This document shows positions 34,637 to 46,800 of a stretch of DNA of 64,000 bases, piece after piece (position 1 is the first letter of the stretch; each line of letters opens with the position of its first letter). Below the pieces are notes generated by a model, which was not told the DNA's origin, searched no databases, and saw only the letters and a program-made list of their open reading frames with translations. Where the stretch lies: positions 68,629,084 through 68,693,083 of the forward strand of contig CM055099.1 of assembly GCA_029204225.1 (NCBI GenBank). Reading direction: 5' to 3'. The DNA is from Diphasiastrum complanatum (taxonomy: Eukaryota; Streptophyta; Lycopodiopsida; Lycopodiales; Lycopodiaceae). The position numbers were made by a program, and so were the translations under genes.

Positions 34637-35794
34637 AGTACAAGAGGTTTTGTTGAAATTGATAGGGTTAATCCAAATCAAAGCCAAAATTAGCAGTTTT
34701 TTTGGAAACTAGTCAAATTTTGTGTAGCGAGCTGGATTTGATAGCTATCCTCAAAATTTTTGGTCCAAATCTTGTTGTGGGCTGTAGGAACTCTTTTAAC
34801 ACGTGTGAGTCCGTACAGCTCCGGTTTTGACTGAGAAAGTTCAAAAATTTGTAGAATTTGACTCACATACCCAATTTGAGTGATTTTTGGTGCGAAATCA
34901 AGCATTTTCTATAGAGAATCTAATCAATTGATTAGTTCTTGGATTAGATCAGCCAAGAAATTAAATTTGGAGCTTGAATTAGGTGCATTAATTTATTATC
35001 TCTGATTTTTTGAGTGCATGTTGAAGTTGAGAGAGATTTTGCTAGAAATCATAGATTAAGGAGTGATATGCAAGGTGAGAGGTTGAAATCCATTGTACCA
35101 TCACTCTAGATTTGTTCAAGAGTGATAGGGTCAAGTTTAGAAACATCAATTTGCTAGAAAACATCCTTGGATCTGTCCTCCAAGTGAAACCTTTGAGAGT
35201 TTCTAGTGCATATAGAGCATCTATGCAAATCTTTTGTAGAATTTGACATAGATTGGCTTCAATTGAAAGTTCTAGAAAAGAGATTGAGATCCAAGTCACA
35301 TTATTCAATCCTAATCAATTTGTTTGAGTGTTTGTGAGGTTTGAAAAGAGTCATTAAGGTGTCTATGGCAAATTTGTAGAGAGAGATCCAATTTTCTAAG
35401 AGTTCCTTCCTTTGTAGAAGGCAAGATCTAGAAGCTCATTTTGTGTTGTTATTGGTGGAGAATTTGTATTCTCCTAGGTGATCAAATCTTTCTAAGTGGC
35501 ATTAGCTCTTTGAAGCACAATATCTTAGTGAGAAAAATCACAACTTTTGATTTTGAATTTCATTCCAAGTCTTAAAAAGTAGAGTAATTGGTGGAATCCA
35601 ATAGGAGTGATTGAATTCAATTTATTGAGCAAAAATTGACATAGTATGTATGAAACTCAAATTAGTTCTATTCAACTTTCTTTGTGAGAGTGTGGGGGTC
35701 AATTTGAGATCCCACTGGATGTCTAGAATGAGGAGGAGTCCGCAAGAATAAGAAGCATCAATCACAAAATGAAAATAGTTTCATTTATGCTATC
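34637..35794 (+). other. copia leader, no gag found
   Basis: 1.16 kb of leader-like, AT-rich DNA. An AACACGTGTGAG box lies at 34798. No gag is seen. The position where gag should start passes directly to an RT-start relic. Confidence 0.5.
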
Positions 35795-36313
35795 ATGTCA
35801 ACTTATGAAGAACCATTTTGCTTTGAAGAGATTTTTGTATCTCAAAGGTGGATTAAGGCAATACTAGTTGAGTGTGATGCCTTAAAAGATAGCAAAATAT
35901 GTTTTCCTTGCAAGCTTACATTAGTTATGAAGTCAAGGAAATGGAAATATCTTCATAATGTAGGATCTTTTGGTTTCAATAAGATCATGAATGATGTGTT
36001 CATTCATAAAGATGAAAATTGTAAGTTTTCAATCTTAAAGGCAAGTTGTAAACTTCTTATGAGAATAAGTGAAGCATCCAAAGTGGACACTTATATCCAT
36101 AAGCAAGTAGTTAGCCTTTTTGAGATGGAAATACCTTTTGATTTCAATATCAGAAAAATCATGCCAAGTTGTGGTGATTTTTGGACTTATGTTTCTAGCA
36201 TAAGTAATCTTGATAATCACAGGAAGTGCATATTGAATGGTCATACTTGTTGTGATCATTATGAGACATGGAGGTCTCGGATTTCCATCAAAGAGGAGCA
36301 TGCACATGAATAA
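35795..36313 (+). pseudogene. RT-start relic joined to unknown module (copia NA3)
   Basis: A 172-residue frame. Residues 1-31 (EEPFCFEEIFVSQRWIKAIL, ECDAL) match the N-terminal edge of copia RT (EP..F.EA....W..AM..E..AL). From there no RT motif follows. Instead come FPCKLTLVMKSRKWKYLHNV and LLMRISEASKVDT, whose DNA (AGTGAAGCATCC...GGACAC) is shared with the terminal blocks of NA1 and NA2. The C-terminal third (PSCGDFWTYVSSISNLDNH) is unassigned. The frame is open, but gag, protease and integrase are missing, so this is an internally deleted relic. Confidence 0.6.
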
Positions 36314-36585
36314 GGAGCAAGCCTCAAAGTCAAGCATCTACATAAAAATTGGAAGGAATCAATTTTGGAGGTGCTAGGATGGTGCAAAGCTCTCAAGCTC
36401 ATCAAAGATGTCAACATCAAAGAAGCACTATCATGGATATGGTGATTTCGGATCAAAATCAATCTCATTGGCTGATCTTCACACCTTTTGAACCAGCAAA
36501 GAGCAATTTAGCCCATGGATTCAAGTTCAAGATCATCATGTTTTCCATCAAGCTAGATTTACCAAGCTAGATTTTTGAGGAGGAG

Positions 36586-37405
36586 TGTGAAAAATGCAAA
36601 AATAAGCTTGATAGAGGCCAAAATTCTTGTATACATGTATGAAGCCTGTTTCCACGTGTGAAAATAGTGTACTTGTCATGTACCATAATCATATAGGTTG
36701 TACATATGATTTAATTCAAGTTCTAGTGGCTAAAAAATCCAAAAACTAGTTTTCTAGACATATGACACATGGCATCAATCTATTGATTGCATGAGCCACA
36801 TCCTTTGGTTAGGTGTCACATCCCATGTGTAAAGGACAGCTCACATGTGTGGAATAAGCTGAAGTAGACAAATTTTGACTTCTAGAAGATTTTCAAGTAG
36901 ATCTCCATATAGAAGAAAAATGGACCAAAAGTGCTCAAAATAGAAGGTTTTGTCCAAGTGTCAATTTTGCATGATGAATCATCATATGACAAAGCACCTT
37001 CACACATGTGGGATCAAAGGGATGATCAGTACCATGAGCTCCCGTTTATTGTATATATAGAGCCACATTTGGCCATAATCAATGTGAGACACCAATCTTG
37101 GTTTTAGAAGCAATTTTGAGTGATTCTCTCCATTTGTCTACATTTGTTTTGATTGTTTTGAGGTTCTATCAATGTGTACTTGATTTTCAGGTTGGATTTC
37201 GTACTCAAACAGTGTTTCACACATGTGAAACCATAAAGTACACTTACCTTCAATTAATGATTGTTCTTGTTAGGATTTTGTGTCTAGAATTGATCTAGAT
37301 TGATCTTAATCTGAAGTAGATTGATAGATCAAGTAATCTGACAACCAATCCATCTTGAGGATCAGATTAGGATCCACTCTTGGTCCTTTCTGTACTTTTT
37401 TCCAC
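36586..37405 (+). repeat. 3' LTR of copia NA3
   Basis: 820 bp. It begins TGTGAAAAATGC after the purine tract TTTTTGAGGAGGAG and ends TACTTTTTTCCACA, next to a copia integrase fragment that starts at 37406. It contains TATATATAG (near 37,059) and two palindromic boxes, TCCACGTGTGAAAA (36651) and TTTCACACATGTGAAA (37215). Confidence 0.75.
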
Positions 37406-39085
37406 AGGTTCTACACACAGATGGAGGGGGAGAGTACATCTCCACAAAATTCAAGGAGTTCTGCAAGGCCAACGTGATACATCAACAATATACAACCAGC
37501 TACTCACCTCAGTCCAATGGTGTAGCTGAGCAAAAGAATAGGACACTCATTGAAAGTGCCAAGAGCATGATGGCCCATGGCTCTCTTACAAAGAAATTAT
37601 GGGCGAAAGCTGTTACTACAGTTGCCTATTTACAGAATCGATTCATCACCAAAGTCTTGAATGACAAACAGCTTATGAGGTATGGACAAGATCAAAACCA
37701 TCTCTCAAACATATTTGAGTGTCTGGATGCATCGCTTTCGCTCAGATCCCTGAGGATCTAAGAAGAAAACTAGATGACAAGAGCAAAAAAATGATCTTCA
37801 TTGGCTATTCCCATAGCACAAGACATACAAGCTCTACAATCTGGATACCGAGAAGGCATTTACCAGTAGAGACATCATTTTTGTGGAAGACTAGTTCATC
37901 GACCACAAAGGAAAAGCTGCTGATAAATCTGACTCAGGGATCAAGCAACCAGTCAATTCCGATCCAGAGATTCAACTGTAGAATCTCGACGCTGACTTAG
38001 ACAATGAGTCAGAACCTTAACGAGTCAATCCACATCAGAGGACTGAAGGTCAACCCATAAAGTCGAATAGGTATAGACAACCTCCATTCAGATTTATGGA
38101 TGATCCAGCCTACTACTTTGTGCATGAACCGACCACCGTTTTTGAGGTGATGTCTACTCCTAATGTTGACTAGTGAAAATCAGCGATGGACACCGAATTT
38201 GATTCTTTGTTGGAGAATCAAACGTGGACACTCACTGAGCTGCCAAAGGACCGAAACCCAATTCCATGCAAATGGATATTCAAGACGAAGTACAACACTG
38301 AAGGAAGGCTAAATCATTACAAGACCAGACTAGTCACCAAAGGCTTTTCCCAGATTCCAGATCTGGATTATTCAGAAACCTTCAGCCCAGTAGTCAAACA
38401 TGTTTTGATCTGCCTACTCCTCTCCTTTGTAGCCACAACAGATCTCAAAATTCACTAGATGGATTTCCAGACCGCTTTTCTCAATGGAACCATCGAAGAG
38501 AAAATCTATATGATGTAGCCAGAGGGATATGAACTCAACGGCAAGCAACAGCACCTTGTATGCAGAATTCACAAGGTGCTCTACAGGCTAAAACAGTCCC
38601 CCAGAGCCTGGTTTCAGAAGATCAATATATTTATGATAGAGAATGATTTTATTCCAAAGTTGGCAGACTCGAATGTCTATTTCAAGTCTGTATCAGATTA
38701 CTTCATTATCATCATTCTCTATTTTGATGATACACTCTTATTTAGTAATAATCTGAATTTGATGAAGGATACAAAATGCATGCTGGCCCAAGAATGCTAG
38801 ATGATTATAGCCCACTATTGTCTCCAAATCCAAATTCAACGAGATCTACCCAACAGACTGATCTTTATCAGTCAGCAGTGATATCTCATCAATGTGCTAA
38901 AAAAATATGGAATGGCCAACTACAAACCCAGTCTCTTTCCACTCGACCCTGGACTAAAGCTATCAAAGAAACAGTCTCCTCAAATTGAGGTAGAAAAGGA
39001 GGAGATGAAGCACTACTCGTTTCAATCCATCATTGGCTCACTGATGTACACAATGATTTGCACGCGAGTAGACCTTGTATATTCT
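37406..39085 (+). pseudogene. copia integrase and RT, frameshifted
   Basis: Starts in the middle of integrase (LHTDGGGEYISTKFKEF, SPQSNGVAEQKNRT) with the second Asp and the Glu kept. A frameshift near 37,725 leads to CIAFAQIPEDLRRKLDD. RT follows with LLENQTWTLTELPKDRNPIP, CKWIFKTKYNTEGRLNHYK, a stop, TAFLNGTIEEKIYMM, a stop, LYRLKQSPRAWFQKI and ILYFDDTLLF, a YFDD form of the polymerase box. It ends at SLMYTMICTRVDLVYS, where unrelated sequence begins. RNase H is missing. Its upstream half lies outside this segment, displaced by the LTR at 36586-37405. Confidence 0.9.
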
Positions 39086-40370
39086 CCAAGCACAAATCAC
39101 GGTGCTGGAAATAGAAAATCTACGCTTGAGAGCGGAGGTGACGACATTACAAGCAGAGAAAACGGCATGGCTGGCACAACCTGCACCTACCAACAGACCC
39201 CTCAGCCAAGCCGAGGTGGATCTACTAAGGAAGCAAGTGTAGGTCGATACCGACACATTCGCCAAGTACTAGGTCGAGTTCGACAATTATCGGCACGGGG
39301 CAATGCAAGAATTGGCACAAGCTAAAAATGCTTTGAAGGCCTGCTAGAAAAACATCGAGCAGCAGCCTCAACCAGCCCTAGTGGTGATTCCACCGCCACC
39401 CTTGAAAGACCCTGCCAGCACAAGTTCCAGCCAAGAAAAAGGCAAATAGGCTGAAGGACCACAACCGCGCAAGATCAAGACTCAGATGTAGCCGATGCAG
39501 GTGCCCAGGATCTGTGCCAGGATACGGGTCCGAGCCAAAGCCAAGGGGAGCACCAAGCCTCCACATCTCGTGGCTCGCGATCCATATCGTCTAGTCGCGC
39601 TTTCCATCGACCAAAGTCCATGGAGGAGAAAATCAACGAGTTCTTGGTCAAATATCCCCAGGAGTCCTCAAGAGGCGGCTGGCAGATATCCTTTTCGGCA
39701 CAAACCATAAAAAACAACGAGCTGCAAGTACTTCCCACCCTCCAACCACAACTAGAGTGGCGCCAGCACCTGTTCAAACGAGATCTTGTAGCCATCCGGG
39801 CCTATGTGACTAGTCAACGACAATTACGGGTGAAGGCGCATTTCTTTCCATGCACGCGATGATCCAAATGGGTGAAATGCGGCACTCCCCTGGACCAGAT
39901 CACCATCCAAAACTGCAATTGGCCAAGAATCTCTTCAGAGCACGGTTGGAATATGGATGTAGATTTCCGAAGGCCTCTCACCCATTTTTCTAATAAGTAT
40001 GTCAACTGTCATGATCCAACAACAGTCCGCACGACAGCCACTTACACCTGGGACTTAGAATATTTAATGGGCATTGAAACGAAATGGGACAATTTTCTCC
40101 CGCCCATATTCTTTGATTCAAATAAAGCGCTAGACTTGGAGAAAGTTGAAGATCAGCTTTCAGTAGCGCGAGTCTACTACCGAGCAGCACTCATTGACGA
40201 TCTCTGGACGTGCAAATTCTAAGTATGGGTTGACCAAAGCTGGTTAACAGGAGTCCATAAGTCCCTTTTCACACCCAAGGACTTGAAGAATATCGACCGA
40301 ATCAGCTTTATGGAAGAGGGACTTCTAGATAAGAATGCTCGTGTGCATTCCGTCCGGTTTCTCGAATGAA
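39086..40370 (+). pseudogene. unidentified protein pseudogene with coiled coil
   Basis: It starts right at the copia breakpoint with a heptad-like ITVLEIENLRLRAEVTTLQA, a Pro-rich linker (ALVVIPPPPLKDP), and a Ser-rich stretch. A longer reading from about 39,466 follows: MEEKINEFLVKYPQESSRGG, LEWRQHLFKRDLVAIRAYV, two stops, KCGTPLDQITIQNCNWPRIS, FRRPLTHFSNKYVNC, EDQLSVARVYYRAALIDDLW, a stop, and LFTPKDLKNIDRISFMEEG. Codon-level continuity across roughly 900 bp suggests a once-coding protein of over 350 residues. I recognise no family. It is more GC-rich than its neighbours. It may be a captured host gene fragment or an uncommon element ORF. Confidence 0.5.
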
Positions 40371-40499
40371 CTACAGTAATCTCGGATTTACTAGGGAGCG
40401 AGGAGAAGCGGTTGGACGTTGATCGTTCTCGCCTTCGGGCTGACGTTGGTCATGCTCTTGGGCTACCTCTCTGGCTTGGTATAGGGCTTGAGCTTTTTT

Positions 40500-42177
40500 C
40501 ACTCACTCCTTCATTCATCTAAAATTACCTTGCTCAACTGTGAGATTAGGGTATTCACCTACGTATAAGGAACCAGATGATCCAGTAGCAGGACTAGTAG
40601 TGGCGGACTTGGATGACTCATTTTTTTTTTCGTTTTTGGGCTCTAGTTTGGATGAATACCGACATCGTAGATGCCTTGGGCTCTCCTACCACACTCATTA
40701 GGTGTAAAGGGGCAGACACCTCTCCTTGTTTTTTCTTTCTCATTGGACACGTTAGATATGGGTGTTTGTAACCACAATGACGACATAGTGGTACAAAATT
40801 GCCTTGTGGCTTGTTAGGGCATTCGGCAATCCTATGATTTTCTCCACATCGATAACACTTGATGAGAGCTCTAAATCATGTATCTCTAAGCTGGTTGGCA
40901 TAGATCGATATCAAGTTGCCATTCTCTCCATCTATGAAATGCATTGGGACAGAGTCATGTGCTTCCTCCTCAAGGTAGTAGGGTGCTTTGGTCACTTTGA
41001 CCATGTTCAACTGCTGAGCAGCTGGTTGCGGATTTCTCACTACTAGGCCCTGGGTTCTGGGGGGAATGGGTGGTGATGACAATCTAGGTGGTGGTTGGGA
41101 TAAAGCACCTTGACGTTGTGCCAACGAGATGAGATTTGGGCTGCTTGGTTCCTGAGGCTGTATCAACATGCATTGGTATCGTGATTGCTCATATTACAAA
41201 TGTGGCAATGTCGTGCAGGTTTCTCTAACCTCTGTCTCAACTAAGGACACTTGTTTCATGTGGGGTTTCCAGAGCAGTGTGGACACTAGGTGGATTCTCT
41301 CCTTGGATAGGTGGAGGTAGGTTCTGGTTGCAAGCCCTTCAGCTTTTGATCAACAACCATGGTAAGGTTAGTGGTGGGCTTTTTGATTTGCTCATTGCTT
41401 TGTGTGTGCAACCTCTCTATGGCGGATATAATGGTATCGACGCTATTAGATGTAGAGGCGAAAGTATCATCGTGTAGATTATCCTTACATTTGGCTCTTT
41501 GTTCCTTTATGTGTCTTTGTTCTTGGTCAGAATTATCATAGTCTGAACTAGTGCTTTCACCATCGTCGACTCTCTTAATGGCATTGGCGCAGGCTGCTTG
41601 AAAAGACAAGTATTTGTCTCTTCATTTCATTTGTTGTTTGATTCCCTTGGTTAGTCCTGCCATGAGCCATTTCAGGACACTAGAGTCACATCCATCGCGT
41701 AATCATTTGATCCTTTTGATATAGTTTTGTAGGGACTCATTTTTCTTATCCATATGGATTTGTCCTAATTGCAGGAATGGATCGGAAAGGAAGCAGGTGG
41801 TTTTGAATCTCATGATGAATTTAGCCTGTAAGATATTCCAATCATCTCATTCATTCTGCTCAAGATTGAAGTTTCAATCTTTTGCAGTATCGGTTAGGCA
41901 TAGATTGAAATATTTTAATAGCTCTTGCGAGCTGTCATCTCCATAGGCCCTACATGCTTGGGTGTAAATATGAAGAAAGCGTCGCGGATCTCCCTTGCCA
42001 TCAAACCTCGGAAGGTCGATCTTGGAAAAATTCCGGACTGCATGGGGTACAAATGGCCTTGGATTATCCATTGAGAGTGGTTCGGCATCAATCAGTTCGT
42101 GGAGTGTCTCGATCGATACGTTCCTCAAGATCGGGGAGGTCTAGAGTGGATAATCGCCTACCAGATCTTAGATGCAT
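40500..42177 (-). pseudogene. gypsy gag with several zinc knuckles
   Basis: The start at 42177 reads MHLRSGRRLSTLDLPDLEER. After a frame change near 42,115 the gag domain continues as FSKIDLPRFDGKGDPRRFLH, QLGQIHMDKKNESLQNYIK and VLKWLMAGLTKGIKQQMK. Knuckles: CPHCSGNPT-stop-NKC (His lost), CHICNMSNHDTNAC, CYRCGENHRIAEC and CRHCGYKHPYLTC (about 40,770-40,860). Four knuckles is more than most gags have. Stops in between show decay. It is a different gypsy family from that at 1-8017. No pol follows; the reading ends near 40,500. Confidence 0.85.
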
Positions 42178-42809
42178 ACAATGGAACAAAAAGGTGAGGC
42201 TATTTTTGGCCTTTTATTTTTACAATGTTTTTGGTCTTTTTCATTTTCTTATTCCTTTGATATTTTTATAGGTCTTTTCTGTGTTTTGTTGATCAGATAA
42301 TGGATCTGGATGCGGATCAAACAGAAATGGAAGTGATCTAGGATCATGACCAAATCGGGATCGGAACGAAAGTTAGATGGATGTGGGGAGGCATAAATGC
42401 AAATCTAAGAGGCAATCAGAAAAAATAAAAATAATAGGAAAATGCAGATGGGTTCTAATTGTCAAATGTCCAAGAAATTTTTTTATTTTCACTGTTGGTG
42501 AGTCAGACAACGCGAGTCAAAACTTTTTGACTCACCAAGCTACCTACTTGCTACAGATGATGATCAGAGCTATCTAGAAAAGTGGTGAATCAAATGGAGC
42601 AGGTGGCGAGTCAAGAAATGGGCGAGTCAACTAGGCACGAGTCAGACAACTTTTGACTTGTCGGTCTGGTGTAAGGTAGATCAAGTACTGTAATTGCTAC
42701 TGTACTGATGGCTGATGGGGGCAATGGAGATAGAAGAACACAAACGGAGAAGAGAGCAGGAATATTGTGGAACAGCTCTCCCGTTACAACAACATGCATT
42801 CATCTACGT
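42178..42809. other. gypsy leader, no gene
   Basis: Leader-like DNA. At 42,490-42,670 GAGTCA words recur (TGAGTCAGACAAC, GGCGAGTCAA). No primer site was identified. It ends in an ACAACAAC...GTTGTTGT stem (42,786-42,817) at the edge of the following LTR. Confidence 0.4.
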
Positions 42810-43954
42810 TGTTGTACACAGATAAAAATGTGATGTTGCTATATTACTCTGAAGCACAATACAAATAGCAATTACAACAAAAAATTGACGGTGTAACTGG
42901 GAGGTTCAAATAATATGTCTCATGGACGGAGCAACCAATAATCTGTGCTTGGATGATCTATTTATAGATTTCATCCGTGTATTAATTACATTGAATGATT
43001 TTCACCTAATTAAAAACGCCGTTGTATTTGGAAGTATATGGATTTGTGACAACTATACATAGTGTATACAATCAACAAATCAGGATCGTTGACGCGGACA
43101 AGGACGTCGCAAATTCTCTCACTTTCCAAATTTCGGGAAGTGACTTGGGAACGTACCTCGTTCAATTTAGACGACCTTCGGCATTTTTCTCTCTTCGGAA
43201 TTTTGCAAAAAAGTCGAAGGTGCCTTGAACAAGTTTAAGGTGCCCTTAGAAAATTGAAGGTGCCTTCCAAAAAGCAAAGATGTCTTTAACAGTTTGACTT
43301 TCTTGCACTTTTCAAAAAAATGCGAAAAAGTCGAAAATGCCCTTAGAAAGTTTAAGGTGCCCTTAGAAAGCGAAGATGTCTTTAACAGTTTTACTTTCTC
43401 GCACTTTTCGAAAAATTGCGAAAAAGCCAAATGTGCCTTTGAAATAACTTTAAGGTGCCCTTAAAAAGTTGGCGAAGGTGCCTTTAACAGTTTAACCCTT
43501 AAAAATAGAGGACCTTCTGGAATTCATCTTTCTTTGCATTTTTTGAAAAAATGCGAAAAAGCCGAAGGTGGTGAAAATAGTTGAATTGTTGAACTGTGAA
43601 TAGGTTGACTTCTTCAAAATAGTTGAACATAAGAAGTTGAAGGCAAGTTTTGCAGTTTTCAAGAAAGTGCAAAAAATGCGAACTATGTGACACTTAGTGT
43701 ATTTCTGTAGACTGTTCAAAAAGTAATGTAAATTTGCAGACTTGTTCTGAATGCAAATTTGTGGAAGTCCTTGAAGATGGCCAAGTCTTCAATGACTTGA
43801 AGTTATTAAAGTTAACATCTGAACTTGAAATTATAATAGGATTGGATACCCTTTGTTGGAGATTAGTCGGAAGCTCGTTGTAGACGTTCTTCAAATTACT
43901 GGCTATCTAAGTTATGATTCACCAAGGAGACAATTGTGGGCTTAATTTCCAACA
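42810..43954 (-). repeat. 3' LTR of a minus-strand copia
   Basis: About 1145 bp. On the minus strand it starts TGTTGGAAATTAAG after a GGGGGAC polypurine tract and ends CTGTGTACAACA. It resembles the solo LTR at 21074-22285. The left edge rests only on the terminal TGTTG word. Confidence 0.65.
43190..43570. repeat. tandem repeat inside the copia LTR
   Basis: Four copies of ATGCGAAAAAGTCGAA-like words, at about 43,202, 43,319, 43,416 and 43,551, each followed by AAGGTGCCCTTAGAAAG-type sequence. The unit is about 97-135 bp. Confidence 0.8.
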
Positions 43955-43967
43955 GTCCCCCTTAAGG

Positions 43968-44464
43968 TCACGGTTGGTGCCTTGGTATCTTTGTCAGGTT
44001 CAGCATGATGAAGAACTTCTGATGCTTGATCCTGGGAAGCGCTTTGGTGAAGATGTCTGTGACCATTTCTGTTGTGGAGCAGTATTGAAGGATCACTTGC
44101 CCTGAGAAAACTTTCTTCCGAATGAAATGATATTGGATTTTTATGTGCGTGGATTTGCAATGAAATCTGGGATTTAGTGACAGTGAAATACAACTCAAGT
44201 TGTCACACAGAATGGTGGTAGCATTGAACTGAGTGTCATGAAGTAACAACCTGATCCATACAACTTCTTTTGAAGGTTGACATACTGCAATGTACTCTGC
44301 CTCAATCGAAGAAAGTGCAACTGATTTCTGCTTCCTTGAGTTCCACAAAATCAGTCCTCCTGCCAGATAGAAACAGACCCGGAGGTAGATCTTCTGGTAG
44401 AGACTTTTCCTCCCCAATCTAAGTCGGAGTAGCCTCGCAGGACGAGTGGGTCGATAGCATTTCT
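43968..44464 (-). pseudogene. copia RNase H end
   Basis: From 44464 down: YSDLDWGGKVSTRRSTSG, a frame change near 44,380, then GGLILWNSRKQKSVALSSIE, AEYIAVCQPSKEVVWIRLLL and DNLSCISLSLNPRFHCKSTH. The C-terminus reads YCSTTEMVTDIFTKALPRIK, the usual end of copia pol. The acidic RNase H positions (Asp, Glu, Asp) are present. The upstream part is cut off at 44464 by the LTR of the next copia. Confidence 0.9.
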
Positions 44465-45318
44465 TGTTAAAAATATCACTTCCATCTTGATGAACTTTGT
44501 AGATCTTAAGATAATTGATCTTGATAGGATCTCACATGTGTGGAGTCTGTTCCCACGTGTGAAAGAATGTACATAAGTCACTTTTATAAAGTTAGATTGA
44601 TTTTAGCTAGATCTACACTGGTGTGAAATTGACCTTTGAGTAGAATCTTGAAATTGGTCAAATTGGTCAAACTATATGTAAATAGATTGGACTTCCATGT
44701 GAATGAGTTATTACTCACACATGTCAAGATACCATTCACATGTGTGGATAAGCTTCTAGATGATAAGATAGGAAGATTCCATTAGATCCTATTTTACAGG
44801 AAATATTCCTATAAATGTGGAAGACTAGCTTTTTGTTTTCTAGCCAAAGAGAATAGTCAACTTTGGGAAATGAGCACATATGGCTCCCATTGGTGGATCT
44901 GGATGACTAGGCACTCTTCACACGTGTGAAGGCTTGCTGGACAGTACACAACTCATGTATGTACTTGACCTATAAAGAAATCAACCAAATTAATGAGAAG
45001 TTGAAGTGACATTGGCAATTTCTAGTCTTGCTTGTATTTTCCACATTTGTCTTGTGTTTTTGTGATTGAAATGCATGTCTCAGTTTGAGTACTTTACTCT
45101 CTGTAAACAGGCCATATAGGTATTGTCCTCCACACGTGTGAGGCCACTCATCCAAGTTTTTAATCATTTGATCCATTGCTCTTGCTTAAATCATAGTGTA
45201 AAGCATCTAGATCAAGATCTAACACCTAGAACTTAATAGATCTTTGGATTAAGCAATCGATAACTCTTAATGATTGATAAGTACAGTCATAATTGTCTTT
45301 TTTCTCTGAAAATTAACA
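44465..45318 (+). repeat. 5' LTR of copia C2
   Basis: 854 bp, starting TGTTAAAAATATC and ending GAAAATTAACA (inverted termini) directly at a primer site. It carries three CACGTGTG boxes (44552, 44916, 45131). It interrupts the RNase H of the minus-strand copia. The 3' LTR is missing because C2 breaks off at 54657. Confidence 0.8.
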
Positions 45319-45330
45319 TGGTATCAGAGC
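45319..45330 (+). other. primer-binding site of copia C2
   Basis: TGGTATCAGAGC immediately after the LTR. Confidence 0.92.
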
Positions 45331-45891
45331 CAAGTCTAAGAGTGATCTAAATGATTAATAGTTCTTGTGAAATTATTGACAATGTGTTGTTTTTGAGTTT
45401 TACTTGAGAGGGCGAGTTCAAGGAGAGAGGTATCATCATTATTTTTGGTCAAGATCAATTTGTGGGTTGCTGAAGTACTGTCCACACGTGTGAAACCGTA
45501 CATCAACCTTCAAATTAAATTCCTTAAGTATTTTTTGACCCAAAAATGTGCATATTAGTCCAAAATTCAAGGTCGGTTCAATTTATTGAATGCTAATGAT
45601 CAAATAGTGATTTGAATCATTGAAGCAATTCATTTTGAAGCATTAGATCAGATCTACAAGGCTGATTTGTTCAGATCTTAAGTGTGTGTGAAATATCAAA
45701 CACAATTGTACTAGAATCAATTTTTTGGAGGAGTGATTTGCTAGGATATTTGAAGTAGATCTATTATACCATCATCCAAGTTGAACTAGGATTGATTGGG
45801 CCGAGATTAGAAGCTTTTTGAAAGCTATAAATCTATCTTAGATCACTATTTATCAAGAGATCTTTGTGCATCTCATAAGCTTTCATTCACA

Positions 45892-46800
45892 ATGTCATCC
45901 ATGGGTAAATATATGTTAGAATCTAGTGAGAAACTAACTTCCACAAACTATTCCATTTGAAAAGTGAGGATGGAACCACTACTTGTGGTTCATGGCCTCT
46001 TTGATATTGTTTTAGGAGTTGAGGAAGAGCCTCAAGCTGCCCAAGAACAACTAAAATACAAGAAGAGGGTTAGATTAGCCCTACATTGCTTAAAGTTGAA
46101 TGTAAGCAATGACCTCTTGAAGGAGGTGGCTTCTTGTACCTCATCAAAAGAGGCTTGGGATTCACTAAAGAACATTTATGAATCCAATAACACTTCAAGA
46201 GTGCTTATGCTAAGAAACTTGATCTTGGAAAGCATGAGGGAAAGTGAATAAAATGGACAAGAATATGTTCTAAGGATAAAATCTTTGAACAAAGATTTGG
46301 GATCTATAGGAGAGAAGATCCAAGACAATGAACTAGTACAAGTAATTTTGAATGGATTAGGAGATGAGTTCTCTAATCTAGTTCAATCTTTTGCTATTGA
46401 AGACCAACTTCCATCAATTGATAAATTGCATAATGTTCTTGTGGCCGAGGAGGGTAGGCTTCTACACCTCAAAACCAAAATGGGGTCCTTGTCACTACAT
46501 AATGGTGATGAGAAAGCAAACTTCACATCTAAAGGCCAAAAGAACACTCATCCTTTCAAGATTATCCAAGGCAAGGAGGCCGAGGCAAAGGATGGACGAT
46601 CAACCTCCAAAGGGAAGCAAAAGAACAAAGCCAAGCTAAAGTGTTTCTTTTGTGGAAAGAAAGGACACTTTGCTTCCAAATGTTATAAGAAGAAGAATGC
46701 ACAAGGGAGTGAAGATCAAGGCAATCTTTCACAAGGAGAGGAGGAAGATGATGGCTTCAACACATCCTTGATGGTAGCATCTACACCAAGATCAAGCCAA
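45892..46800 (+). pseudogene. copia C2 gag
   Basis: ATG at 45892 reads MSSMGKYMLESSEKLTSTNY. The Trp of the usual NYSIWKVRM is a TGA stop (45958-45960), and a second stop, TAA, is at 46249-46251. Otherwise the UBN2-type gag is continuous: NDLLKEVASCTSSKEAWDSL, LVQVILNGLGDEFSNLVQSF and the zinc knuckle CFFCGKKGHFASKC (about 46,640-46,680), which is intact. A 560-bp leader without genes separates it from the primer site. Confidence 0.9.
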
